Source: Elusimicrobia bacterium RIFCSPLOWO2_02_FULL_39_32
GTDB taxonomy: Bacteria > Elusimicrobiota > Elusimicrobia > 2-02-FULL-39-32
Direction: 5' to 3'
DNA: 64,000 nt
NCBI GenBank assembly: GCA_001800135.1
Contig: MGUU01000005.1
Location: 32,903-96,902 of the forward strand
In this document: piece after piece, positions 45,801 through 60,800 of the stretch
Layout of the letters: each line of letters opens with the position of its first letter
How positions within the stretch are numbered: position 1 is the first letter of the stretch
The notes under the pieces: model-generated
The model's input: only the letters and a program-made list of their open reading frames with translations
Told to the model about the DNA's origin: nothing
Databases searched by the model: none
Program-made: the position numbers and the translations under genes

Positions 45801-48800
45801 AAGTACCACAAGTCCCAAAAATCTCTTAACCATTGCAAGAATAGATTTAATACCTTGGGGCACGACTCTCTTTACAGCTGCGAAAAAACCTTTATTTCTG
45901 CGATTTCTATTGCTCTGAGGTTTAAGATATTTTTCTGCTCTACTCATAATACGCGAGGGATTTGGATTCTTATAAATAATTTTTCTTACTCCGTTTCTAT
46001 CTACAACACCAATTTCACTCCACCTTTGATTATAATAGCCATTGATCTTTCTAATGTATATCCCAATCATTATTACGATACTGAGTACCGCACTACCAGC
46101 CATAAGCGACAAAAAAACTAACCACTCATACGGCCTTCCAACCATGTGCCATATAATGCCATTTATAATACCGCCTAAAAATAAAATCATAAAAATCGCG
46201 CCCCATAGATGGGAGTCTCCATAAGCGCCAATATACGATCCTGTTTTCTTTATGGTTCTGAATGTATCCCACAAAAACACCACTGCAATAACCGCCCACA
46301 CAATTCCGCCTACAGCCCAAGGATTTAAAGAAGCTGTCAGAGACCACATCTGTAATGCCGTATCTTTTATATTTGAAACTATCGAAACCCCTGCCATTGT
46401 ATTTCCTTCTGCCTTCAACGCTAAAGATGCACCAGTGTATGTCCAGCCTGATCCGCTGTGTATGATCGCAATAAAAAGAAATAAAGATCCAGCAGGTATG
46501 AGTAATTTTTTAATAAATCGCCAGATGGTTTGAGAAAATGTAGGATTTAATTTTCCATGTTCATATAAAATTCTTTGAATTGCAAAGTATTCAAGATTTC
46601 TTTCTTTAACTTCCCCAAAGTATTCAGTGTGACCTCCATATATATCAGCTACATTTTCACTTGATTTATATCTCATGTAACTTGGCCTTAATTTATAGAA
46701 ACGCTCTAATAATCTATTCAAAACATCATGGCTAGTATCTTTGCTGACAAAATTGACTATTGCCAAAGGTATGCTGAAATCATGAATTCCCGTATGAGGT
46801 AAATCTGGATATTCAAAGGTATCGAGATAATCTAACAAAACAGGGATTGCCTTCTCATCCCCTATTTTTATAAGTGCCCTGGCTGTTACTGTTCTTAATT
46901 CCAAGAGTAGATAAACATAGTCAGGATCATTAATAAACAGAGAAAGAGCATTGATCAGATCAGGAACTGCTCTGGAACTTCTTATGTGCCCGAAAATTTC
47001 TGCAATTGCTGGTAACCTATGTTGAAGTGAGTTCATTTTAGGGGAGGTTCGTGTACTTCTAAAAATCATCTCGTCTTTTTGTGGTTGTTTTGGGGGTTCT
47101 GCCATAACTGCATCTATCATGGGTTTAGCAAGTCCAATCAGCCTCTCTTCTAATTCAGTCCCATTTAAAGCTATGATTGCTTTACTCGCCTGATTATGTA
47201 AAGAAATTATATTGTCCTTTATAATAGGATCACTATCCTCTTTACCTAATGGATAAATTGCTAATTTATTAAAACTATCTGTCTCTACTAAAGAAAATAA
47301 ACGATCTAATACTCTGTTTCGCATCTCTGATGAGAGAGCTGTTAGTTTAGATAAACTACTTATGATATCCTGCATTCTGTTACTATACCTACGATGATAT
47401 ATATCATAGGAGCTATATCTTCCCGGTACTTCCAGAGCATCTAAATAGCCTTGAGCCAACTGATCTTGTGTAACTTCTAAACTGCGCAGCTCTTTAAGAG
47501 TATTCTGACGCATGATAGGATTATCATCTGCCAAACGTTTTAAAAGCGAAGAAATAATTGCATCTTTTTCTGTTCCAGTCTTTTGAAGTTGACGCACTGT
47601 AAATTTCACAACAGCCCTATCTTTTTCCCAAGTCAACAAATCCAAAAGTATTTCACGCCCAGCTTCAGGATGATCTTTAGCTAACCATTTGATCGTATCT
47701 AACTTATATAACAACCCGAAAACTTCATAATTTCGTTTTAATATCTCATATACTTTTTTAGGATCTTTATCCCATGTACGCTTAAAATGAATATGCTGCT
47801 TTAATGGTTTAAGGACGCTTGAAATGAGCCCTGTAGTTACCAAAATTAGTAATACCAAACCTGCCCCTGCTAATCCCCAGTTTGCCAGAATATTATTTTC
47901 TCCTTGGGGAAAAATTGATTTTGTAAGTCCTAAAATAATAAGGGTCCCAGGCAGAAAAAGAGCAGCTGTCAGTATTACAAAAATTTTAAGCGCCTGAATG
48001 CTATACGCGCTTAATATAGAAATAAAGTAAAAAATTCTGTCCAGTAGAACAAAACTTTTTCTTAAAGAACCATGAATCTTAAACTGCAATGATTCAACAG
48101 AGCTGGTGTCGCTGCCCCTAATTTTTGCCATGATAAGAAAAGAGACCACTCCTGATAAAACCCCTAATATAATAACCACTGTGAAAAACAAAAGAGCTGA
48201 CCAAGGAGCTCCCCCTTGCACAGTTGTTGGAAGAGATGCAGATAGTGTGCCAGCAACCTGTTGGCAACCACTCAATAAACCTATAGATACTATTCCTACT
48301 ATTTTTCCTAAATGACCAGAAAATAAAGGTGTTGAATTTTTTTGGTACGAATGTTTTTCCGCATCATTCGCAGAGTCCAGCGCAGCTTTAATTGCGCTAT
48401 CCTCTAAGCTTCCTTTGTCAGAGGTTTTTAGAGTGGGTAAAATTTGCCGTACTCTGGGATGGAGTTTACTTTCAATTTCTGGGGTTAAAAATTTATGATT
48501 TTTAAGCCACGCAACCACATATAAGGCTCTCCCTTTACTTTTTCCCACCTGCCTTTCATAATAAATAGACTCGTTTTGAATAGCGCGAGTCAACAATTCT
48601 AAATCGTTTATGCTCAATTTCATAATCATCTTATCCAGATTACGCAAAGTTTCTACTGTAGGGTCTGTTAAGATTTCTAAAACAGCCATATAGGGAAAAA
48701 TGCTCAACATATATTTTCTGAATGAGGGAGGAAGCGATTTTCCTTTTAATATCTCATTCTCATATTTTGTAATTTTACCCTGCCATGAATACTTTCCAGA

Positions 48801-51800
48801 TTCACCTCTCTTATCTTCGATCTTGACCATATTATTCATACGACCAATATTTTTTATTTTATTTAGAATTCCTTTGTGAGATAAACCGCGCTGCACCACC
48901 ATTCCAGCGCCAGGATGTTTCTGAATAGTATCTTCAATTTTTTTGCCGTAGGCACGATCACGATTTTCCATAGCGCTTAAGAAACTTTTTGCGGCATTCA
49001 GCATTTCAATAAAAAATCCCTTCTCATCCCCTCTCACATAAAGTAAATCCAGAGCTTTCTCATAACCAAACTGAAAATTAATCCCGGCGATCATGCTTTC
49101 CAATGTCGGCTGTTCTGCCACTATTTTTATCTGCGAATGTTTTGCCAGATAATTCATAAGGTCAGCAATATTTGGATTTAGAACTTTTCCTTGTTTAGTT
49201 GCTTCTAAGCTCATTTCAAATAATTTACTCCAGTACTGATCAAGGAACGCTTGCATCTCCTTTCGTATCATAGGATCATTCAAGGACTGCGGGGATTTGA
49301 TCTTGTACGCTAACTCTGGAGCAAAACTTGGAAGCATGCTTAAGAGCGGGGGCGCGTTTTCCATAAAGAGATAAACTTCCTTATAATTTTTTAAAGCCTG
49401 CTCTAGATCAGAGATAATTTGATGTTGTGATTTTGAGTGATGGACCTCAAAATTCCATATAATCTTTCCTTTCTTTTCCGCGGCTTCTGCCGGGAGTCCA
49501 AAGAAATAATCTCGCGCTGCCATGTAAACTTGAGTTATTACTGAGGCGGGCTGGGTAAAAAATAAATCCGCTTTTTCTGCCAAAGCGCTTGCCTGCCCAA
49601 AAATAGAAGAGGATTGTTGGAATTTAGTTTTAAGAACTTTAAGGAAATATTGCAAATTTTCAGAGTCTGATAATACAGTTCTATAGGATGGAAGTAATTT
49701 ATTTTGAAGTTCAACTGGTAAAAAATTATGATCTCTTAGCCATAACAGGATAAAAACAGTAGTATATTGGTTCCAAACAAATGGATATCCCCCTCCCTTT
49801 TTAAGCAAAGGAGCATTTTTTTGAATATCCTTTGCCAGCTGAGATAAATCTTTTTCCTTCATCTTCTCAAGCACAAGTTCAGTGGCCAATTTTAAGTCCC
49901 CTAAATCCGGAGATGACACATATTTGATTAAGACGCTTAAAGGAAGGCTGGCTAAAAGCAATTTACGCGCTTTAACTGGAACTTGTTTTCCGCTTAAAAT
50001 AGCTTTGCCATATCGTTCATTGATGATGTCGTAGGGTTCTTTATTGTCTATAGTAGGTAAAAATTTTTCAGTTTTAACACTAGAATTTACAGAAACCATT
50101 TTTGTGAGATTGGAATGGCCTGACCCAATATTTATAAAAACCGCAGCATGAGGATGGCTAGAAATATTATCCTGAAGAATCTTCTCCATCGCTTCATCCC
50201 GCAGATTCTTTGAAAGAAATGCCTGTTGATAGTAAGTTGTCATCTCCTTAAAAAACCTTTTTTCATCCCCGTTTTCATAAAGTGCGATGAGGGCCCGATC
50301 TAGAGCAAAATCTGATCTTACTTGAGCTAAAAAAGCCTCTAGCGGCGCCTGTTCAGAGAATATTTGAATTTCAGGATGCTCTGCTAAATAGTTCCAAAGT
50401 GGAAGCCGTGGATCCCTTGGATCAGAAACTATTTCTTCAACTCTTTTTTTGCCAGATCGAAAATCTCCTATGATCTCTGGGATGGCGGTCCATACACGCT
50501 CTTTAAGATAAGATTCTAAAGCATCTCTTACCCGAGGATCTTTCAAAGATTCTTCACTATCCAATAAAATTCCTCTGCGCAAAAAATAAGCTGTTATGTC
50601 CCCAAGCATGGGAGTTCCCTGCTCTAGAAATAAATAGATTTCTCTATCTTTACTTAACAGATCATCATCCATTTTTTTAGCTAACTTCCTGCTCGATTCT
50701 TGAGAATGACGCTCGAAAAACCAGACAATGCGCTGAGCATGCGCTTTGGTTGAAAGAGAAGATTTAGTTGATGGCTGAGGAGAAACTGTCTGTATCGGAA
50801 TTGAAGTAGGAGCTACTATCTCTGCAGGAGGAGAAATTGTTGCTTGCCCAGAAGGAGTAATTGGATGCATTTCAATAACTATTGGAGTCTGAGAGGGCAA
50901 GGGCTCAAGAGTGTTTGGATCTTTCCCAAGGTATAAAATCCAATCTGCAAGTTCTGGGTAAGGAATCTGCGCAGCAAAATCCTCCTGTAGCGCCTGACGA
51001 TTGTATGTTTGTAATACCGCACCCATCTGGTAGGCATATCGCCAATGTCCGGTAAATTCTAATTCTTGCCTGTTATTAAAATGAGTTCCGCCGGGATTGA
51101 ACTTATAAGGATCCATAATATCTACTGTGAAAGCGGGCTCCACAAAACTAGGCACCTCTTCACTAACCCGATCATTATGCAATCCACCGCTATAAACAGC
51201 CAATGTCTCAGTTGGATATCTTTGCCTTAAATTATTGATCTGCTGTATGAGTACCTCTCTCTGTAGTTGAAGCATACTATTACGGTATTTAGGATCAGAA
51301 TCCCAAACACGCATGGACTCTATCACTTTAGTGAGAGGTATTCCACCTGCAATGACTTCAATCCCATTTTCATGAATGTCATAAAGGAGATCAATCCATT
51401 CATCCTCTGGGAACTTCTGGCCCTTAGCTCCTAATTTGAAAAAATCACGAACTGCAGGGTCTAATTTTCCGGTCTGATTAAATTGATCAAACAGAGGCTG
51501 CGCATCTATTGGCAGAAGCTCTAAAACAATAAAATTAACTCCCATAGCTTTTAGTTTAGGTAAAATTTTAGAACGAAATATTCTTTTAATCTTTAAAGAA
51601 CTATGATCCTCTCCAAATATCAAAAGCTTTTTATCTGTTTTTGCCAACTCTTGATCCACCCATTCATCTATGCTCATCTTTGTTTGATCAATCTTTGTTG
51701 AAAACATATCTATCTTAGATGGTTCCATTAAAGATTTAAGATTGTTTATAGAGGAAAAAGGATTTACGATTCTTTGTATGATTGGCCCTGCAAAGAGAGT

Positions 51801-54800
51801 TGCAACAAAAACAAGGATGGTTCCTGTGACAGCAAAGAATCTCCAAACTCTTGTCTCTTTAGAATATTTTTTAAATAACTGCCTAGAGCGAACGATCTGA
51901 TTCAAATAAGCATTAAATTCAATTAAACCAGAATGGCGATGTTTAGAGTCTTTTATAGAACTATTTAAATCATAAAGATGACGATGTTCATGATCTTTGA
52001 GAATCGTCTCTCTTAAGTAAGCTGGCAGGTAATAAAACGCAAGTAAATCAATATGAATCTTTCTAGCTTTAACTTCTTCAGGATTATCTCTATTTACATA
52101 GGCAATCTCTCTGGCTCCTTTGCCCTCATCTACTAATGTAGCTTTGAACCCTTCTTCCTTAAATAAATCTTCCAGAGACCGCTTTAAATGATTGAGTTCT
52201 GCTTTAGAGGGTTTGGCAGCTTCGGGTCCATCCCTCACCTGATTCGCTTTTACACGAGCTTTGTGAATCTTAATCCCCTGAACAATCATTAAAATAAATC
52301 CTGCAAATGAAGGCACAACAAAAACAGATTTAAAAATAGCTTCTAAAGATAAAGGCAGCCAACGGTAATGTTTAGTGGAAATCCGGCCATTCAAATAAAA
52401 CGCAAACCCGGTCAAGACGAACGCGCCCAATGACGGCAAAATCCCAAAGTTTTGTATGAGAATAGTATGAGCAACCAACCCCAATACGCCCACCACAAAC
52501 GCCGCCCCCCCAGCTAGCAAAGAAGCCCGGGAGGAAACTTCGTTCGGATCTCTCTTTTTTTGCCTTTTAGCAAGCCTTAAGAACTCCTCTTTTATTTGCT
52601 CCTTGGTTTTTATTCCATACATGTGCTGCGCCGCCCACCATATCATAACTTCCCGTGTCATCACTCCTGTTGGATCAACAACGCGATACTTTGTTTTTGT
52701 GGCAATTTCTCGTATGATTTTGAGAGAATGGAACGTATTCCTCAACGTTTCCTCAGGATAATTTTGTTCTCTCCACCATTCCATATCACCTTCTGAAAAT
52801 GGGTAAACAAAATCATTGGGAGTGAATAATCCATATTCTTCCGCCAGCCTAATAATGGCAGATATTCCGCCGGAGGCGTCTCCGATCTCCGCAGTCGGAA
52901 CGGGATTAGAATATTCCATTTCAAATCTTGCCACAGCGTCATTTACAGCCCGCGGTTGCCCCAACCATCTTTTGTTATGAGAGAAAAACAGAGTTTTTTC
53001 TCCATAAAAATTAAAAACAAACCAAGCCCATAAGAATATTTCCTTCGCTTTAATATCATCATTCTCCTCTAAAAGATTGAGGGCTATCGCTTTGTCTGCG
53101 GCATTCCGAACAGATTGCTTTAATTGAGAATGAATGAAAGCTGCGTCATTATTCCTGTCAATTCTAATAGGAAGAACATCTGAAAGAAAAAATCTAAAAA
53201 TCCATTCAATTTTATTCAGTGTCTCCTCATCTCTAAGTTCAGCAACTGCTACACGAACAGCATCTGCCATGGGCAATTGAATCATGTCGCCATCTACATA
53301 GACCCCCCAATGGTGCAGATGAAGAATTCGATTGTAAAGATACATAGCGACATATTGGAGCGCAGAGTCTCTTAGACGCAGGGTGATATAAATCCAGCGA
53401 TCACGGGCTTCGCTACCGACGGCATTTGTTTGGATATTCTGGCTAAAGATTTGAGAATGTTCATGGATCTCATTGACGAGCACAGAATCATAAACAGCGA
53501 TCAACTGAGATATTGGAACGTCAGGAAACTTGTATGCGAACCTTAATAACAGAGCATTGCGGAGCACGACGGTTAAAAATTGACGGTACGAATCCGCATT
53601 AAACGAACTGGCGTTCCCCTCATCGCTTGCCAATTCATCGTATTTTATTGAGGATCCAACGATCCAATTTTTTCCATCTTTGAATCTTTCATCAAACTCC
53701 GTAAGCGTCCTATCCAACAAATGTAATGAAAAATCATCTTGGGACATGAGATAGGGCTGCAAAAATTCTTGTCTCATATGAAGCATCTTGGAAAGCATCC
53801 ATAATTCCCTTTGCGCTCTATCCATTACATATCTTGCTTCCCATTCAGGGTCAACAAAATCCAATTCCGGATCAGAACGAAGCCTCTCATAAAAATTACT
53901 AATTAGAGCTGTGATATAATCAAAACAATCCAATAACAGATCATCTGAAATCCTACTCGGTAACTCTCCATTTGAAACAATATAATCCTTTATTGCCTCC
54001 AGCACAACCTGCCTATCCATGTTTAAATTTAGGGATTCGATTTTAAATTCAATAAATACATTGTCGCCGTAAGTCCAAACATTGGGCCCAGCCACTTTCA
54101 TATTATAAAGATATTCGCTAACATACATCGTAGCAAGATCTATTAACTGCGGAGACTTTTTGAAATCGCTATGCATTGCGCAATTTGATCTAACAATAGT
54201 GTTGAAATGATCATGGGTCACGAGTTCTAAATGGAATGGATTCGTATTCAAGATGATGTCCGGAAATTCCTTCCCTGCCTCCTCCAACAACTTCAACCTG
54301 AACTCCTTATGAATTGCGATATACTTTTGAAGTGTGAGTGGAGAGAGAGGAACTTCTACATTATCCTCTGTCCCTCCTACTCCGCCTTCACTGACACCTA
54401 AAGCAGCAAAAATCGGCATACGAACAACTTGTTTCCAGAAACTTCCCTTCAATAAAAATCTAAAATACCCGAAATCCATCATTGAAACAACGGCCTCCCC
54501 AATCAGAGAAACTCTGGAGAGATTGGAATGCCGTTGGTGGTTTTGTTCGTGATGGTAGAATATTTTTTGCATCCCCTTTGGAATAAACTGCATCAGTCGG
54601 GGATTCACATGGATTTGATCGTTATAAAATTTGCAGGGAGTTAAAAAGGATTTGAGACTTTTTTGAGATGGCGGGAGGTTCCTAAATTCTAGGATCAGTT
54701 TGCTTTCATCCGCAGGCCCCTTATTGAGCCCTGCGCGAACCGCCGCGATCAAAATCACAAGCGACTGAGTAAAATGGAATCCGCCGAATGCAATAAGAGC

Positions 54801-57800
54801 AAATGATAACACTTCATCCCAAATGCCAAGGTTCGTGTCAATATAATCTAACCATGTTCTTAAACCTTCAAATGCGCTGGACAAAAATGCTGTATCTCCC
54901 CATGCACCCATTAAGAAAAGAGATAAACCCAACAATCCCAGACCTTTTGCTGTTCCATAAGATGCCTGCCCTCTTTCATCCGCAAATAAATTTATATGCC
55001 CCTCCATATCTTCTGCTCCCTGAACAAATGATGAACTCTGAAGCATGTCAATCCAAGTATCAGAACCTATAGCTATTCCTTCCTGAAATTGAGGAGGAAA
55101 TTTCTTAAGAAGTTCTTGAGAGAGGAGTCCTTCTTCTTGTAACCAAGCCAAAATAAAAATAGAAACAGGAACATCCCGCATATCTGGTTTAACCACTCCA
55201 CTAGAATCTCTTTTTGTTCTAAATAAAACAGAGGAATTTTCTTGAATCTCGCGCGTTAATTCCTTAAGTTTATCTTCCTCTATCTCTTCAAATAATTGGT
55301 CCAACATTTGAGATGCCTCAAAATCTCTATATTGGAACAATCTTAAAATCGCCTGATGAGGGAATGTTGCCAATAGAGTTTTCCAAGCGCTCTGTGGGAA
55401 GGGCTCGCCTTGAGAGATCATTTGTCCATACTCTTGTTCAATCCGAGTATCTGGCGGGAAATGCTCAAAAGAGGGAATCCTTATTTCTTTCTCAAAATTA
55501 CCATAATCACCTACCATATCCACAATCGGAGAATGACCTACTCCTCTTTTGACAACAATAAGTGAGGTTGGATTTTGAACCATGGCATCTTTTATTATCT
55601 TTGCTAAAGCTTGATCGCGCAATTCAGTACTTCTAATCCACTCCTGAAAATGCGCTGTAATATTCTCTAAAAACTTATCTTGATTTCTTTCTATATAAAG
55701 CGCGTGATGAGCTTTTTCCAAATATAAAGTGGATCGGATTAAACTTATTACACTTTCTAAAGGAACCTGCTCAAATAAAGCATTGATTTGTGGACGATTA
55801 TAGAGGTATTCAATGACTTCAGCTAAATGTTGAGATTTATCATGAACTACGTTTAAAGGCATATTCCCAAGACCACGGTCTGAGGGCCACCAATTGTTTT
55901 GCAAGTACTGTTCAAGCTGGTCTCTTAAAAATGGATCTTCTAAATCCTTCAGATCTTTGATTCTGTTTCCAAGGAGAGGGAAAGCAACTCGAAGAGCATA
56001 TAAGCCGGGTGGACCATGCTCTAAAACTGTAATGACATTAAAATATTTTGGAGCAACCCCTTCAATTGTATCTATAAATTCTAAATCAGCCTCTATAGAA
56101 TGGTGTTCAAAGAACCAAAACACTTTCCCAACTGAAGAAAGCGGCAATAAAGTTCTTTGAGATTTGTAGCTCTCCCTTTCAAAAAACCGTTGGGATCCCT
56201 TGGAAACTCGAGGAATCATATCCCTCAAATAATCTACTAAACTATGTTTTGGTTCAAGCCTCTTACCTTCTGGTGGTTTAGTAAAGACAAACTGGTCTAA
56301 TTTATCAAAACCTACACCGCCGCGAGCTTCACCAATTATATAGTCAAATGACCAACCATCTTTTTCAACTAACTCATGGTAGAGTTTGCTTAAAAGCAAA
56401 GCGTGTTGTTCTCTGGGTAGATCATCAGGATCGCCTGTTAATATAAGCTGACCCCCTTCATCCAGCCAGCCAGATGCTTTTTTCCACCACTCAGCGTCAT
56501 ACTTCAAAAAATTAGATAGGTTAGCGCCATGAATAGTTCCAACGCTCCCCCTCTCATACTCTAATTCAAAAACATTTTTTCGAATAACCTCCACATTTTT
56601 ACGTCTAAAAAGTTCTACCAATTTTTTAAGGTAAGCTACCACAAAAAAATTATAGTCCACAAGATGGTATCTCATGGAATCTTTTAATTCTGTTTTCATG
56701 TGAGCTAAAAATTTCGTACCTGGGGCTAACTCAAGATAGAATTTTAGACTTGAACTGTGGGGTAAAGGTTGATTCCACAGTTTTCCAGCTAATTGTTGTT
56801 CATAATGAGAATCTGCAAGTATCTTTGCTAAAAGATCTCTAAAAGCGTATGCTGAAGGATTAGAATCCGCTTGCTCGGCAAATGCAATAACTTCCTTTAA
56901 AGCATTAATATAATTCTCAACCATTCTATCCAATTCAGCGCCAGAACGACCTTTAGTATATCCCGAATTATAAGGATGATCATCTGAAATAAAAATCTGA
57001 ATAGCACGTTCAACATTTAATACTGTGTAATAGTTATCCAAAAGAATACTAAGAGACCTAAGCCCATAAGGAACCGCTGTTTTAAGTAAGCGAATCGTAT
57101 TTGAATCCATCTTTCCTTCGCGCATCAATGTCTCTAATTTTGGGGATAAATCCGTACGCACTTGAACTCGATCAGATTGAAGCGCAATCCTTTCTCGCTC
57201 TTTGTTCCTTAACCTTCTCTTGTCTTCCAGCTCACTCTGAAATTTTTTAAGTTTTACGGAATCAGAACTATACCCATCAAAATTATCTAAAACAAACTGA
57301 ATCAGTGTCTGGATCAATGGAATCTGATACTGCTCTGTCAACTGAAGTTCTCTAGCTAGCAAGAAAAATGCTTGCTTTGCATGGTCGTTTGGCAACTCAA
57401 GCGAAATAAACTCTTGCTGATTTTCAAATCCCTCTTCAACGCCATTAACCATTAAGCGTTTATATTCTTCTATTGCAATAAAAATATCATTGATCTTGTT
57501 AATGAACTCTTTTTGAGATTTTCCTTCTCTCTTGCCCCCTGCAGCAGCTCCCCCCATTCCCACAACACCCATAAAAAACAATGGAGCCATCATGCCTTGC
57601 GCCAGCATTCGTAAAAATGATTTGCGATAACCAGAAACAATTTTTTGAGTTGACTTTAATTTTCTACTCACCATCTGGCTAGCCTCTTCATAAAGAGGCA
57701 CTCTACTGTCCTCCTCAATTTCACCTTTATGAACTTTTTCAATATAGTCTGAGGATCGTTTCTTTGCTATTTGTTCTGCTTGTTGAAGAATAGATGAATC

Positions 57801-60800
57801 AAAAACTCCAATAGAAACTTTAGTATTCCCAGCTTTTGTCATCATCCTATAGGTTTCTTCAATGCTGTAAAAATTCACTAAAGTTGCAGCCAAAAGATCG
57901 TAATATCTGGACTGCGCTAATTTATCTTCTAAACCATCAATAAAACCTTCTGCTCGTTCAAATGAAAGTTTTGCTATTCCTTTAAAATAATCTTTTTCTT
58001 TTTCATCTTCTCCCATTCTGTAAAAAGCTTCGCCAAAACGGATAGAGACTAAAGCAGGATCTATTGAATTTGAAACTAAATTAAAGATTGCGTTAAGAGA
58101 GCCATTGGTTTCCTTCCACAATAGTTCAAGGATTAAAAGGTAAGAATTGCTCATTTCTGTATTCTCAGCCGCTGCAATAGCTTGACGAAAAGCCATCTCT
58201 TCTACAGCAAACTGCCCGGTTATTCTATATAGCGCCTTCCAGATTAAAATATACGCTTCATATTGATAATCTGGATCTTCCTTATTTGCTTGCGCAAAAA
58301 GAAGATCGGTCCTATTACTCTTTGCAAGATCCCTAACTAAAAATTCAAAATTGTTCTTAACTGTGTAATGACCATCCCTATTAAGTTCAAAATTCCCATC
58401 TGAAAAGAAAGATCTAGATTTATGGGGATATTTGATTCTTACATAACTTTTAGCTAATTTTAATGCATCCTCAAATGCCTGAAGAGAAAAATCTCTGTTT
58501 AATTCTGTGTTTAAATTCACCCCAATTTCTGAAAAAAGTTTAGAGAGTGTGTAGTAATCATTGAGCAATTTAGCTTTTGGCGCTATCGCTTCCGCTGCAT
58601 TCAGAGCATCCCAAAAAGAACCTTGACTCATTAAATTTTTAACTTGAGAGATTCCAGAATTAAATTCTAAGCGCTGTTTAATAAAATTATCTATCCAAAG
58701 AGCTAAGCCTAGAAAGCCAACAAAAACATGCCAATCTACTTGCTTTATGTTTAATAGAACTTGCATGCCGCTAAACATCAAGAGAATCATAACTGCTTTT
58801 ATCGCAATTTGAGTAAATGGGGATAATTTTTTATTTTTTCTTAATGGAACTATCAATGACAAAAAATCTTTTGAAGAAATAAAGAATTCTGCTAATGCTG
58901 GAACTTTAGAAAATTTAGGAACATTCATTTCAAAAACGCGGTGGTTCTTTTCGTGTTGATAGAAAATTTTCTGCATGCCTTTGGGAATAAATTGCATTAA
59001 ACGCGCATTCACATATATTTTGCCATCTCTAACTTGACAGGGAATAAAAAAATCTCTGTAAATCTTTTTTATTGCGAAGACTAGATGATGAATGTATCCT
59101 AGTGATAGATGTAATTTTTTGAATAAATAATTAAAATTCTTTTGTTGCGTGAGAGTAATTGGAAGATTTTTTTGAGACTTAAGAAGGTTGTCAAATTCTT
59201 GAAGAGATGGAAGAGATTTTTGTTCTTGTGGAAGGTTCCTAAATTCTGGGATCAGTTTACTTTCATCTGTGGGCCCTTTGTTAAGTCCAGCGCGAATTGC
59301 AGCGATCAAAATCACAAGCGACTGGGTAAAATGAAACCCGCCAACTAAAAAGAATGCTAAAATTTCAGGGAGATTGCCCATTTGCTGAATCCCAAAATGC
59401 GCAGAACCCATGGCGAAAAGTCCTAAAACCACTCCTACTGCCAATGAGTTTAGGAAAGATTTATTGTCCTCTCTTTTTTTACTCTGCCACTCTTTTGCAT
59501 CAAAGTTCTCCATAATGATATTGATACTGGATAAATCTCCTTTTGTTTTAGGATGAGCTCTTAAGAATAATCCTCTTTCTTTAATATAGTTGTGCCAAAC
59601 CCAAAGCTCAATGGTAAAATCCATGGCAGATTGCGCAAAAGCTCTTTCAGAAAAATAACGGATATATAAATTGTAAAGATCATCCAAAGCATCTATAAAA
59701 GGATCCTCAGCAAGAGTCCCTGCAAAAACTTCTTCTTTAGCATACTGTTTTAATTTTTGCAGGAAATCCGCACCTCTCATCTCTAATAGGACATCTTCCA
59801 CAGCTCCTTGCACAGCTTTACCTTCTATGTAAATCGAATCTGCTACTCTATCGAACAAATAACCACTGATAGAAATAGCAGCAGCTTCATTTGCAGAATA
59901 AACAAGATTATTGATCTGGTCGCTATCCATCTGAGAATTAATAAGACGACCTAAGGTAGTAGGTTGTGGAAGAATTTCTAAGCGCGTTGTTTGATGATTA
60001 TTGCGTAAACGATTCACAGCTCTCTGAAAGCTATCCATCATTGCTTTAAGATGGGTCTCTTCCATATCCTTTTTATCGCTTTTAAACTCTTGAGAAAGTC
60101 TTAAAGAGAGTTCTTCTTCAAGCCTGTCATGAAATTTTAAATAGGAATCTAAGGTAAGTTTACCTTTACTATTGCGCCTGTCAATTTCGCAGCATGCAGG
60201 GTTCCATGGAAGAGCATTAAAACTCTTTAGAACTTTAGTTGTATTTCCAGGTTGAACAGAACTGTGATGACGAACCAACTCCAGCCGTTTACTCAAAAAA
60301 TCCGTTGCAAACCAAAATTCAACTTTAACTGAAAAAACACCGTGTCTAACATGTTCAGAAGGAGTTTTTCCTAATTTTCCATGCAACTTTTTGCCATAAG
60401 AGCGAACTTCTTCCATTCCCTGGTTAATGTGTTCTGCATAAAGTTGTGACAACGCATTCAATAAAGGTTCAAGTTGAGCAAAATATGCTTTTTCTTCTGC
60501 AGTAGGAGTCCGTTTACCTTTTGTAATATCCTTCTCCCAATAACTCCTCAATACTGTAACTCTTTCCTCTGATCTTAATTTATTGAGTATTTGTTTAATA
60601 TCAAAATCAACCTGAGGACGATCCTCAGGAATATTGTTAAGTTCCTGGTAAATATATTTACAGATGATAAAATTACCCTCATCAATCATCAAATAGTTTA
60701 TTGGGTGGGGTGATTCAACTAACCTGTTAGCAGTTCCAATGGCAGTGATCAGACGATCAAAAATATGAAGAAGATCATGCTCTAATGGTTTAGAATAGAA

